From Chloroflexota bacterium (GTDB taxonomy: Bacteria; Chloroflexota; Dormibacteria; Dormibacterales; Dormibacteraceae): a stretch of 14,819 bases of DNA. The notes beneath the pieces are model-generated. The model ran no database searches. It was not told where the DNA came from and saw only the letters and a program-made list of their open reading frames with translations. The stretch is from the NCBI GenBank assembly GCA_005880175.1, contig VBJR01000031.1, positions 1 to 14,819 on the forward strand, written 5' to 3'. Within the stretch, counting starts at the first letter, position 1. Each line of letters starts with the position of its first letter. Position numbers and translations under genes: made by a program. Below are positions 1 to 6,119 of this stretch, one piece after another.

Positions 1-936
1 TCGGCCACGTTCGCCGGGCTGCTGCGCGACGCCCTGCGCCCGCGCCGCGAGACCGTCACGGCGCTGCGCGGGATCGACCTCGACGTCGAGGAGGGCGAGA
101 TCATGGCGTACGCCGGCCCCAACGGGGCGGGCAAGAGCACGACGATCAAGATGCTCGCCGGCCTGCTGGCGCCGGACGCGGGGACCGTCCGCGCCCTCGG
201 CGCCGACCCGGTGCGCGACCGGGTCCGCTACGTCGGCCGGATCGGGGTCGTGTTCGGGCAGCGCACCGAGCTGTGGTGGGACCACCCGGTCTCGGCCACG
301 TTCGGCTGGCGGCGGACGGTGTGGGGCATCCCCGACGACGTCTACGAGCGGTCGCTCGCGTTCGCCCGCGACCTGCTCGGCCTCGACCCGTTCTGGAGCG
401 CGTCGGCCCGCGAGCTGAGCCTGGGCCAGCGCATGCGGGCGGACCTGGCCCTGGCGCTGGTCGGCGAGCCGCGGATCCTGTTCCTCGACGAGCCGACGAT
501 CGGCCTCGACGCGCTCGTCAAGCAGGAGGTGCTGGAGGCGATCCGCACGCTCAACCGCGAGCGCGCGGTGACCGTGATGATCACCAGCCACGACATGCCC
601 GACCTGGAGCAGCTGCGGGCCCGGATCGTGCTGCTCAACGCGGGCCGCATCGCGTTCGACGGCTCGTTCGACGAGCTGCGCCGGCGGCTGGGCGACCGCC
701 GGCGCCTGGTGCTGGAGACCGACTCGGCGGCGCCGCCGGCGCTGCCCGGCGCCACGCACCTGGGCAGCGAGGGGGGCCGGCACGAGTACGCGTTCGACGC
801 GCTCGGCACCCCCATCCCGCAGCTGCTCGCCGCGGCCGCCTCGCGCGCCCGGCTGCTGGACGTGGAGACGCACCGGGCGCCGATCGAGGACGTGGTCGCG
901 GACCTGTACCGCGACTGGCGCGGGATTGACATGTGA
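1..936 (+). CDS. ABC-2-type transporter ATP-binding protein (5' partial)
   Basis: The frame is open from the first base, so the true start lies left of the window. The ATG at 103 is internal, just before the Walker A. This is the nucleotide-binding subunit of an ABC exporter. Visible residues 39-47 are the Walker A GPNGAGKST, 139-144 the signature LSLGQR and about 159-164 the Walker B ILFLDE, followed by a D-loop (GLD) and an H-loop histidine (SHD). The FGQRTELWWD block between Walker A and signature is typical of the ABC-2/NatA-like group that works with two permease subunits. Those would be expected next to it but are not visible here. The C-terminal 70 residues are a soluble tail. The last codons and the TGA overlap the promoter of the next gene. 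Substrate unknown. Confidence 0.9.
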   Translation, partial: SATFAGLLRDALRPRRETVTALRGIDLDVEEGEIMAYAGPNGAGKSTTIKMLAGLLAPDAGTVRALGADPVRDRVRYVGRIGVVFGQRTELWWDHPVSATFGWRRTVWGIPDDVYERSLAFARDLLGLDPFWSASARELSLGQRMRADLALALVGEPRILFLDEPTIGLDALVKQEVLEAIRTLNRERAVTVMITSHDMPDLEQLRARIVLLNAGRIAFDGSFDELRRRLGDRRRLVLETDSAAPPALPGATHLGSEGGRHEYAFDALGTPIPQLLAAAASRARLLDVETHRAPIEDVVADLYRDWRGIDM

Positions 937-955
937 CTAAACAGTCACCTATGGT
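926..955 (+). promoter_or_regulatory. arsR promoter with a palindromic operator in its spacer
   Basis: A consensus -35 TTGACA (926-931) is followed 18 bp later by a -10-like TATGGT (950-955). The spacer contains a perfect dyad GTGACT-AAAC-AGTCAC (933-948). A repressor bound there would block polymerase, the usual logic of ArsR-family autorepression. The promoter overlaps the last codons of the upstream ATPase gene. The binding protein is inferred from position only. Confidence 0.6.
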
Positions 956-962
956 GGAGGCC

Positions 963-1237
963 GTGGACGACGACGACCGCGTGTTCAAGGCGCTGGCCGA
1001 CCCGACGCGCCGGTTCCTGCTCGACCGGCTCTACGAGCGTGACGGCCGCTCGCTCACGGAGCTCGAGTCGGAGCTGGAGATGACGCGCTTCGGCGTGATG
1101 AAGCACCTGCGCGTCCTCGAGGAGGCCGGCCTCGTCGTCACGGCCCGGTCGGGGCGGGAGAAGCTCCACTACCTGAACCCCGTGCCGATCCGGCTGATCC
1201 ACGACCGGTGCAGCGACTCGAGGAGGACTCGGCATGA
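963..1237 (+). pseudogene. ArsR-family HTH regulator, broken by an internal frameshifting deletion
   Basis: The N-terminal 82 codons encode a clear winged-helix ArsR domain: VFKALADPTRRFLLDRL, then the recognition region MTRFGVMKHLRVLEEAGLV, then the beta-wing and NPVPIRLIHDR. This is the subtype usually paired with AHSA1 proteins. In that subtype the protein normally continues for about 17-20 residues after HDR. Here frame 3 runs into unrelated sequence from 1209, while frame 2 gives QRLEEDSA and a TGA at 1235-1237. That TGA overlaps the next gene's ATG (ATGA). The real C-terminus is therefore present in another frame, and about 50 bp (a length of 3k+1) seem to be missing near 1209-1211. The start is put at GTG 963, 7 nt after the -10; GTG 933 and ATG 951 are alternatives but would lie inside the promoter. 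As written, frame 3 stays open to 2897, which is a GC-rich artefact. Confidence 0.75.
1221..1226 (+). promoter_or_regulatory. Shine-Dalgarno of the AHSA1 gene
   Basis: AGGAGG ends 7 nt before ATG 1234. It lies inside the last codons of the arsR relic, and it fixes the start of the SRPBCC gene. Confidence 0.75.
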
Positions 1238-1746
1238 CGACGACCAAGCAGGCCACGACGCAGGTCTACCGCGTCTACATCAAGGCCTCGCCGCAGGCGG
1301 TGTGGGACGCGATCACGCAGGCGGACTGGACGGACCGCTACGGCTACGGTGGCCGGGCCCAGTACGACCTGCGCCCGGGCGGCGCGTACCGCGCGATGGC
1401 GACCGAGGCGCACAAGCGGGCGGGCGAGGAGATGGGCTTCCCGACCCCCGACGTCCTGGTGGACGGCGAGGTGGTGGAGGCGGACCCGCCGCGCAGGCTC
1501 GTCCAGACGTGGCGCATGTGCATGGACCCGCAGGTCATGTCCGAGGGTTTCTCGCGCGTGACGTACGAGATCGAGGAGAGCCCTGGCGGCGCCCGGCTGA
1601 CGGTCACGCACGACCTGGAGGGCATGCCCCGGCTGGCGGTGCTGGTCGCCGGCGGCCAGGAGGCCGAGGGCGCCGGCGGCGGCTGGGCGTGGGTGCTCAG
1701 CGACCTCAAGTCGGTGCTGGAGACGGGCTCGCGCATGGCGAGCTGA
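1234..1746 (+). CDS. AHSA1/SRPBCC-domain protein
   Basis: This 170-residue protein matches the length and pattern of the activator-of-Hsp90-ATPase-homologue (AHSA1) branch of the SRPBCC/START-like fold. It opens with a strand VYRVYIKASPQAVWDAITQ (residues about 11-29), the signature start of the family. The central GGAYRAM, the VDGEVVEADPPRRLVQTWR block and the final Trp-rich helix GGWAWVLSDLKSVLE follow. These proteins form a hydrophobic ligand cavity. They are commonly co-transcribed with an ArsR regulator, as here (ATGA overlap with the arsR relic, strong SD). The ligand and reaction are unknown. The gene looks intact, ends at a TGA, and is followed by a strong hairpin. Confidence 0.88.
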   Translation: MTTTKQATTQVYRVYIKASPQAVWDAITQADWTDRYGYGGRAQYDLRPGGAYRAMATEAHKRAGEEMGFPTPDVLVDGEVVEADPPRRLVQTWRMCMDPQVMSEGFSRVTYEIEESPGGARLTVTHDLEGMPRLAVLVAGGQEAEGAGGGWAWVLSDLKSVLETGSRMAS

Positions 1747-1756
1747 CCGAGCCGTC

Positions 1757-1787
1757 GGGCGCCCGCGCCTCCGCGGCGCGGGCGCCC
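1757..1787. terminator. Bidirectional hairpin terminator between convergent genes
   Basis: A perfect 13-bp GC stem (GGGCGCCCGCGCC, loop TCCGC, then its complement) sits 10 bp after the AHSA1 stop and 12 bp beyond the sigma-factor stop on the other strand. There is no T-tract, which is common in high-GC actinobacteria. Its place between two convergent 3' ends supports a shared terminator. Confidence 0.7.
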
Positions 1788-1799
1788 CGCCCCGCCGGG

Positions 1800-2681
1800 C
1801 TACTCCGGGTCCGGCACCATGGTCAGCTTGTCCGGGTTGCGCACCACGTCGATCGCGACGATCCGGCCGGTGTCCACCGTGAACGCGATGACCGTCAGCA
1901 CGCCGTACGGGTCGCGCAGCACCAGGCCGGGGCCCCCGCTGACCTCCGCCAGCCGGATGGCGGGGTGGGGCAGGCTCAGGTACCGGAGCAGCTTCCCCGC
2001 CACGTTCTCCGCCCCGTGCTCGGTCCGCGGCCACGTGGCCACCTTGCCGCCGCCGTCGCCCCGCCACACGACCTCCGGGTCCAGCAGCGCGACCAGGCCC
2101 GGCAGGTCGCCCGCCTGGCAGGCGGCGACGAACGCCTCGACCAGCCGCTGCTGCTCGGCGTGGGTCGCCGGGGTCCGCGGCCGGCCCTCACGGACGTGGT
2201 GGCGCGCCCGCGAGGCCAGCTGGCGCACGGCCGCGGGCGAGCGGCCGACCACCCCGGCCACCTCCTCGAACGAGAGCCCGAACACGTCGTGGAGGAGGAA
2301 GGCCGTCCGCTCGGCAGGCGTCAGCCGCTCCAGCACGAGGAGCAGCGCCATGCTGACCGACTCGTCGAGCACGGCGGCCTCCGCGGGGTCCTCGTCGCCC
2401 AGATCCGTCACCAGCGGCTCGGGGAGCCACTGGCCGACGTAGCGCTCGCGCCGGGCCCGGGCGCTGGTCAGGGCGTCCAGGGCGAGGCGGCTGACCGTCG
2501 TCGTCAGCCACGCGGGCAGGTCGCGGATCTCCGTGCGGTCCTCGGCGCGCCGCAGGCGCAGCCATGCCTCCTGGACGCAGTCCTCCGCCTCGGCGACCGA
2601 GCCGGTCGTCGCGTACGCCAGCCGCACCAGGCGCGGGCGCTGCGCCTCGAACGCCCGGGTGAGCGCGTCGTCCATCGTCAT
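1800..2681 (-). CDS. ECF RNA polymerase sigma factor, ECF41 group (SigJ-like) with SnoaL-like C-terminal domain
   Basis: This 293-residue extracytoplasmic-function sigma factor has sigma-2 at about residues 8-75 (AYATTGSVAEAEDCVQEAWLR), sigma-4 at about 106-165 (LTPAERTAFLLHDVFGLSF) and a fused SnoaL_2/NTF2-like domain to the end. Three hallmarks of the ECF41 group are visible: the linker motif WLPEP (85-89), DGGGK (209-213) and NPDKL (282-286). In this group the C-terminal domain takes the place of an anti-sigma factor and tunes activity. The usual genomic partner, a carboxymuconolactone-decarboxylase/oxidoreductase/epimerase (COE) gene, is absent from this window. The ATG at 2681 is 7 nt after the -10 of its own promoter; the ATG two codons later is an alternative. 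Confidence 0.92.
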   Translation of the reverse strand: MTMDDALTRAFEAQRPRLVRLAYATTGSVAEAEDCVQEAWLRLRRAEDRTEIRDLPAWLTTTVSRLALDALTSARARRERYVGQWLPEPLVTDLGDEDPAEAAVLDESVSMALLLVLERLTPAERTAFLLHDVFGLSFEEVAGVVGRSPAAVRQLASRARHHVREGRPRTPATHAEQQRLVEAFVAACQAGDLPGLVALLDPEVVWRGDGGGKVATWPRTEHGAENVAGKLLRYLSLPHPAIRLAEVSGGPGLVLRDPYGVLTVIAFTVDTGRIVAIDVVRNPDKLTMVPDPE

Positions 2682-2688
2682 GTCCAGG

Positions 2689-2715
2689 GACGACGCGGGC
2701 GCCCGTCGTGTGACA
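2689..2715 (-). promoter_or_regulatory. ECF41-type autoregulatory promoter
   Basis: On the minus strand TGTCACA (2715-2709) and CGTC (2692-2689) are separated by exactly 16 bp. This is the published consensus layout of ECF41 target promoters (TGTCACA-N16-CGTC). It fits between the amidohydrolase stop (2719) and the sigma-factor ATG (2681), leaving 7 nt after the -10, so the transcript may be leaderless. I found no second TGTCACA in the window. Confidence 0.82.
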
Positions 2716-2718
2716 CGC

Positions 2719-3642
2719 TCACCGGGCGGCGCCCAGCCGGGGCACCAGCGCGGCGGCCGCGTTGGGCCCGTCGATCCGCTCCCGGACGGCCGCGCCGAGG
2801 TGGGCCAGGCCCGGCTGGGGGTCGGAGCCGGCCTCGGGGAGCGCCGCGTACGGCCAGTCGGTGCCGAAGACGACCCGGTCGGCGGGCGAGAGCGTGAGCA
2901 CGGCGCTCAGGGCCACGTCGCTGTCCGCCTGGGCGGTGTCCAGGTACAGCCGGCGCAGGTAGGCGAGGGCGCCGGCCGGCGCCTGGCCGGTCCGCTCGGG
3001 GGCGCGGACCGCGAGCGAGGCGATCCGGTGGGCCAGGAACGGCGCCGTGCCGCCCAGGTGGGCGAACTGCCAGCGGACGTTCGGGAAGCGCTCGAACGCG
3101 CCCGAGTAGACCAGGTTCACGATCGCCCGGGTGGACTCGAACGGGTACTCGTACAGCCAGTCGGGGTGGGGGAGGGGCCGGGCGTACGGCGGCGGTCCGG
3201 GGTGGACGAAGACGTAGGCGGCGCGGGCGTCGAGCGCCTCCAGCACCGGGTCCCAGGCCGGGTCGTCGGGATACGTGCCGGCCACGTTGGAGAACAGCTC
3301 GAAGCCGTCGAGGCCGAGCTCATCGAGGCCGTGGGCGACCTCCCCGATGCTGGCCGGCACGTCGGGCAGCGGCAGCACGCCGAGGGTGGCGAACCGGCCC
3401 GGGTGGTCCCGGCGGAGGGCGGCCGCGTGCTCGTTGACCAGCCGGGCGAGCTCGCGAGCCTGGCCGGCGTCGCCGTGGAACACCCCGGGCGGCGAGACCG
3501 ACACGACGGCGGCGTCGATCGCGAACCGGTCCATCATGGCCAGGAGCGCGTCGGTGGAATGGTCGGGCAGCCGGGCCAGCGCGCCCAGCGCGGCACGGTA
3601 CCCGTCGGGCAGGAAGTGCGTGTGGGCGTCGATGCGTGGCAC
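2719..3642 (-). CDS. Amidohydrolase-2 family protein (ACMSD/decarboxylase-like)
   Basis: This 307-residue TIM-barrel metal enzyme has the ligand set of the aminocarboxymuconate-semialdehyde decarboxylase group: HTH at residues 7-9, VFVHPG with H147, HLGG with H195 and GTDWPY with D262. It also has the PFESTRAI segment seen in this family. Members decarboxylate or hydrolyse aromatic-ring-cleavage or hydroxybenzoate-type acids using a single zinc or manganese ion; the substrate here cannot be named. The start is GTG 3642; no SD is visible, but a -10-like TACAGT lies 7 nt upstream. It is 37 bp upstream of the sigma gene on the same strand, with the sigma promoter in the gap. It looks intact. Confidence 0.85.
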   Translation of the reverse strand: MPRIDAHTHFLPDGYRAALGALARLPDHSTDALLAMMDRFAIDAAVVSVSPPGVFHGDAGQARELARLVNEHAAALRRDHPGRFATLGVLPLPDVPASIGEVAHGLDELGLDGFELFSNVAGTYPDDPAWDPVLEALDARAAYVFVHPGPPPYARPLPHPDWLYEYPFESTRAIVNLVYSGAFERFPNVRWQFAHLGGTAPFLAHRIASLAVRAPERTGQAPAGALAYLRRLYLDTAQADSDVALSAVLTLSPADRVVFGTDWPYAALPEAGSDPQPGLAHLGAAVRERIDGPNAAAALVPRLGAAR

Positions 3643-3649
3643 ACGCCCG

Positions 3650-3672
3650 ACTGTAGGGAACCCCGGGGTCCC
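3650..3672 (-). promoter_or_regulatory. Candidate amidohydrolase promoter with palindrome
   Basis: On the minus strand a near-palindrome GGGACCCCGGGGTTCCC (3672-3656) directly abuts a -10-like TACAGT (3655-3650), 7 nt before GTG 3642. There is no recognisable -35 hexamer. The palindrome fills the place where a repressor or activator would act. This is inference from layout only. Confidence 0.4.
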
Positions 3673-3766
3673 TTTTCGGGCCGGGCGTGGGTTCGCGGTC
3701 TGGGCGACCGGCCTGAGGGCGCCCCGGTTACGGCGCAGCGGAGCGGGTGTGGGCGTTCGATGAGGG

Positions 3767-3942
3767 GAGCCTCCGGTGGGCTAGCACTGTGCTGCCCTTG
3801 GGTGGCAAATGGTTCACGACAGTGCCTTTGCCGTAGGTCTGCCACCCCTCAGCCCGATCCAGACGTGGCGCTCGTACGGCAAGGCCCGTTCGTGGCATAG
3901 TTGACACCCAGAGGTGGCACAGTGTTAGCCCACCGGAGGCTC
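3767..3942. repeat. 176-bp imperfect inverted-repeat element (MITE-like)
   Basis: The outer ends read inward as GAGCCTCCGGTGGGCTA on both strands (17/17), then one mismatch, then CACTGTGC (8/8). Similarity continues, falling off inward, through GGGTG, CACGA and GCCGTA, so arms of about 69 bp (3767-3835 and 3942-3875) pair with roughly three-quarters identity. About 39 bp lie in the middle. Best conservation at the tips and no coding capacity are typical of miniature inverted-repeat elements or internally deleted insertion sequences. No target-site duplication is obvious. The right tip is 5 bp from the NUDIX stop codon, so the transcript could also fold here and end. This element fills most of the 305-bp gene-free stretch at 3643-3947. 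Confidence 0.7.
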
Positions 3943-3947
3943 GCCGG

Positions 3948-4391
3948 CTACGTCCGGCGCATCGCCAGGCCGATGTCCACCAGGCCGACCCGGACCAGGT
4001 CCGGCACCGCGTCCAGCGGGAACCAGCCCGCCATGTCCGTCGTGCCGTCCACCTCGTTGCGCAGCGACCCGCTGACGATGTCCGCCTGGTACAGGATGCG
4101 CAGCGCGTGGAGATCCTCCACGCCGTACTCGCGCGGGAACTCCCAGCGCGCCGAGTGGATGCCCAGCAGCCTGACCACCCGGCCCGTGTAGCCCGTCTCC
4201 TCGGTCAGCTCGCGCAGGGCGGCGTCGGCGGGGTCCTCGCCGTGCTCGACGCCGCCGCCCGGAAGGGTCCAGTGCGGCGGCACCTCTCCGACGTACCGGG
4301 CCAGCAGCACCTCGTCGTCGCGGGTGCAGATCACGTACGCCGAGACGCGCAACCGCTGTCGGATCTCCGGCGTTGGAAGCATGCGCATCAT
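3948..4391 (-). CDS. NUDIX hydrolase
   Basis: This 147-residue protein has a perfect Nudix box GX5EX7REUXEEXGU at about residues 46-68 (ending RELTEETGY), which binds Mg2+ for pyrophosphohydrolysis of nucleoside-diphosphate-linked substrates. The preceding WTLPGGG is the usual lead-in strand. The specific substrate cannot be told from sequence. The start is ATG 4391 or the next in-frame ATGs (4388, 4382); there is no free SD because a 13-bp hairpin ends 3 nt upstream. It lies downstream of the P450 (38-bp gap) on the same strand. Confidence 0.85.
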   Translation of the reverse strand: MMRMLPTPEIRQRLRVSAYVICTRDDEVLLARYVGEVPPHWTLPGGGVEHGEDPADAALRELTEETGYTGRVVRLLGIHSARWEFPREYGVEDLHALRILYQADIVSGSLRNEVDGTTDMAGWFPLDAVPDLVRVGLVDIGLAMRRT

Positions 4392-4394
4392 TGT

Positions 4395-4425
4395 GCCGGC
4401 CCGGGGCGTGGGGCCCCGGGCCGGC
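4395..4425 (-). terminator. 13-bp hairpin after the P450 gene, abutting the NUDIX start
   Basis: GCCGGCCCGGGGC and its exact complement flank the loop GTGGG. It begins 4 bp past the P450 stop and ends 3 bp before the NUDIX ATG. It could terminate P450 transcription or, if read through, occlude the NUDIX ribosome site. Confidence 0.65.
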
Positions 4426-4429
4426 CGGC

Positions 4430-5638
4430 CTACCAGGTGACGGGCAGCTCGCGCACGCCGTGCAGGAAGCCGTCGTCGCGGATCGCGACCTGGTCCAGGG
4501 GCACCGCCAGCGCCAGGTCCGGGAAGCGCCGCGCCACCGACACGAGCGCGACCTGCAGCTCGACCCTGGCCAGCAGCTGGCCGAGGCACTGGTGGAACCC
4601 GTAGCCGAACGCCAGGTGGTGGCGGACGCCCCGGTGGATGTCGAACTCCTCGCCCAGGCCCATCCCGGCGTCGCGGTTGGCGGCCGCGATCAGCACGACC
4701 ACGCCCTCCCCGGCCCGGATCAGCTGGCCGCCGACCTCGGCGTCCTCGACCGCCACGCGGCGCAGGCCGCCCTGGATCAGCGTCTGGTGACGGAGCAGCT
4801 CCTCGACGGTGTTCGCCGCCAGCGACGGGTCGGCGCGCAGCTCGGCCAGTGCCCCGGGGTGCTCCAGGAGCATGACCACGCCCAGCCCGATCATGTTGGC
4901 CGTCGTCACGTGGCCGGCGAGCAGCAGCAGCCGGCCCATGTCCACGAGCTCTTCGTGCGTGAGCTCGCCGGCCGCCTCCCACTCGATCATCCGCGAGAGC
5001 AGGTCGCCGGCCGGCGCCGCCTGCTTGCGGGCGACCAGGTCCTCCATGTAGAGGCGGAACTCGCGGGCGATCTCCACGAACCGCTCCGGCGAGCCGGGCG
5101 CGGTGACCAGGTTGCGGGACATCGTCTCGAACCGGGGTCGCTCGTCCGCCGGCACGCCCAGCACCTCGCAGATCACGAGCGACGGCAGCGGCAGCGCGAA
5201 CGACCGGACCAGGTCCGCCGGCGGGGTGGCCCGGGCCATCGCGTCCAGCAGCGCGTCCGCGATCTCCCGGATCTGCGGCCGCATGGCCTCGATCCGCTGG
5301 ATGACGAACTCGGGGCTCATCATCCGCCGGTAGCGGGTGTGCTCCGGCGGGTCCATCCGGATCAGCGTCCGGTTGAACGTCTCGCGCGACTGCAGCCGCC
5401 GGAACCGCTCGGTGAGGGGGAAGCCCGGCTTCGTGGCGTCGGAGCTGAAGCGCTTGCTGCCCAGCACCTCCCGCGCCTCCCGGTACCCCGTCACCAGCCA
5501 CGCCTCGCCGCCGCCGTCGTCGAGTCGAACTCGCGTGACCGGACATTCCTGTCGCAGCGCCGCGTACTCGGCCGGCAGGCCGAACGGGTCCGTGCGCTTC
5601 GCGGGGAATACCGGCAGGTCGGTCGTCCGTGCGGACAT
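4430..5638 (-). CDS. Cytochrome P450 (bacterial class I, CYP105-like)
   Basis: This 402-residue soluble haem monooxygenase has the K-helix ExxR at 280-283 (ELLR), the haem loop FGYGFHQCLG with thiolate C351 and the I-helix AGHVTT at 241-246. It ends GVRELPVTW, as is usual in CYP105-type enzymes. The acidic residue normally found in the I-helix (AGHE/DTT), used for proton delivery, is Val244 here. No ferredoxin or reductase gene is adjacent, so electrons must come from elsewhere. The substrate is unknown. The start chosen is ATG 5638, with GGGAGAAGG just upstream; the TTG at 5653 would place that SD inside the gene. Length is normal and there is no frameshift. Confidence 0.92.
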   Translation of the reverse strand: MSARTTDLPVFPAKRTDPFGLPAEYAALRQECPVTRVRLDDGGGEAWLVTGYREAREVLGSKRFSSDATKPGFPLTERFRRLQSRETFNRTLIRMDPPEHTRYRRMMSPEFVIQRIEAMRPQIREIADALLDAMARATPPADLVRSFALPLPSLVICEVLGVPADERPRFETMSRNLVTAPGSPERFVEIAREFRLYMEDLVARKQAAPAGDLLSRMIEWEAAGELTHEELVDMGRLLLLAGHVTTANMIGLGVVMLLEHPGALAELRADPSLAANTVEELLRHQTLIQGGLRRVAVEDAEVGGQLIRAGEGVVVLIAAANRDAGMGLGEEFDIHRGVRHHLAFGYGFHQCLGQLLARVELQVALVSVARRFPDLALAVPLDQVAIRDDGFLHGVRELPVTW

Positions 5639-5670
5639 GAGCCCTTCTCCCAAATCAGCAGCCAGAGGAT

Positions 5671-5713
5671 AACTATTCGACCATTATGAACCATCCTGTG
5701 GTCGTAAATAGTT
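5671..5713 (-). promoter_or_regulatory. Dyad and probable promoter region upstream of the P450
   Basis: In an AT-rich island, AACTATT-CGACCA (5671-5683) is mirrored by TGGTCG-TA-AATAGTT (5699-5713), two arms of 13 bp with a 2-bp insertion in one. A -10-like CATAAT (minus strand, 5690-5685) lies between the arms. The layout suggests an operator over the P450 promoter; the regulator is unknown and the -35 is unclear. Confidence 0.5.
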
Positions 5714-5732
5714 CGCTGGCTACGATCGATGC

Positions 5733-6014
5733 TCAGTCGTCGAAGAGCTCGGCGAGGCGGCGCCGGATCTCGCTCTCGATCCCGCCCCGCAGCGGCGTGA
5801 GCGCGAACGACAGGTCGATGTGCACGTCGACCCGGTTGGGCTCGATACGCAGAGTACCGCTCGCCCCGGCGCGCCGCACCTCGGCCTGGGTCGGCGAGAT
5901 CCACGTGGGGGTCAGCCCGAACCGCTGCTCCAGCTCCCCCTGGAGCACCTCGAGCCGCTGTCTGGCCTCCTGCGGGGTGGCGGCGGTGCGCTGTGAGATG
6001 TCGATGCTGGGCAT
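5733..6014 (-). CDS. PHA_gran_rgn-type small protein (putative polyhydroxyalkanoic acid system protein)
   Basis: This 93-residue protein matches the pattern of the PHA_gran_rgn family. It starts MPSIDISQ, followed by a helix of the type EARQRLEVLQGELEQRFGL. Then come strands with a short acidic/arginine pattern (LRIEPNRVDVHIDLSF) and the closing helix LRGGIESEIRRRLAELF. The family was named from polyhydroxyalkanoate gene clusters. No PHA synthase or phasin is visible here, so that role is only a family label. ATG 6014 has GACGGGGA upstream. It is 94 bp upstream of the P450 on the same strand. Confidence 0.72.
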   Translation of the reverse strand: MPSIDISQRTAATPQEARQRLEVLQGELEQRFGLTPTWISPTQAEVRRAGASGTLRIEPNRVDVHIDLSFALTPLRGGIESEIRRRLAELFDD

Positions 6015-6086
6015 GCGGTTCCCCGTCTCCCGAGTGGGGGGAGGCCCGGACCGATGCCGGGCATCCCCTTGGAAGGAGAGAGAGGC

Positions 6087-6119
6087 TGATTCAGTGACAG
6101 CTCGCAGGTTACCGAATCA
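6087..6119. promoter_or_regulatory. 12-bp dyad in the divergent intergenic region
   Basis: TGATTCAGTGAC (6087-6098) and GTTACCGAATCA (6108-6119) are reverse complements at 10 of 12 positions. Their centres are 21 bp apart (two helical turns). It lies 73 bp before the PHA_gran_rgn start and looks like an operator. The rest of 6120-6357 holds an 8-bp hairpin (6128-6156) but no gene I can support. Confidence 0.45.

Noticed and set aside
933..2897. 654-codon open frame running from arsR through the AHSA1 and sigma genes
   Set aside because: Only the first 90 or so codons resemble a protein. The rest is out-of-frame or antisense to two well-recognised genes and is low-complexity Arg/Gly/Ala/Pro.
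3901..3928. TTGACA with TGTTAG as a plus-strand promoter
   Set aside because: It lies in one arm of the inverted repeat, the -10 is poor and no plus-strand gene follows.
6093..6099. Second ECF41-like -35 (TGTCACT on the minus strand) near the PHA_gran_rgn gene
   Set aside because: One mismatch in the -35, and no CGTC at 16 bp; the sequence there is CCTT.
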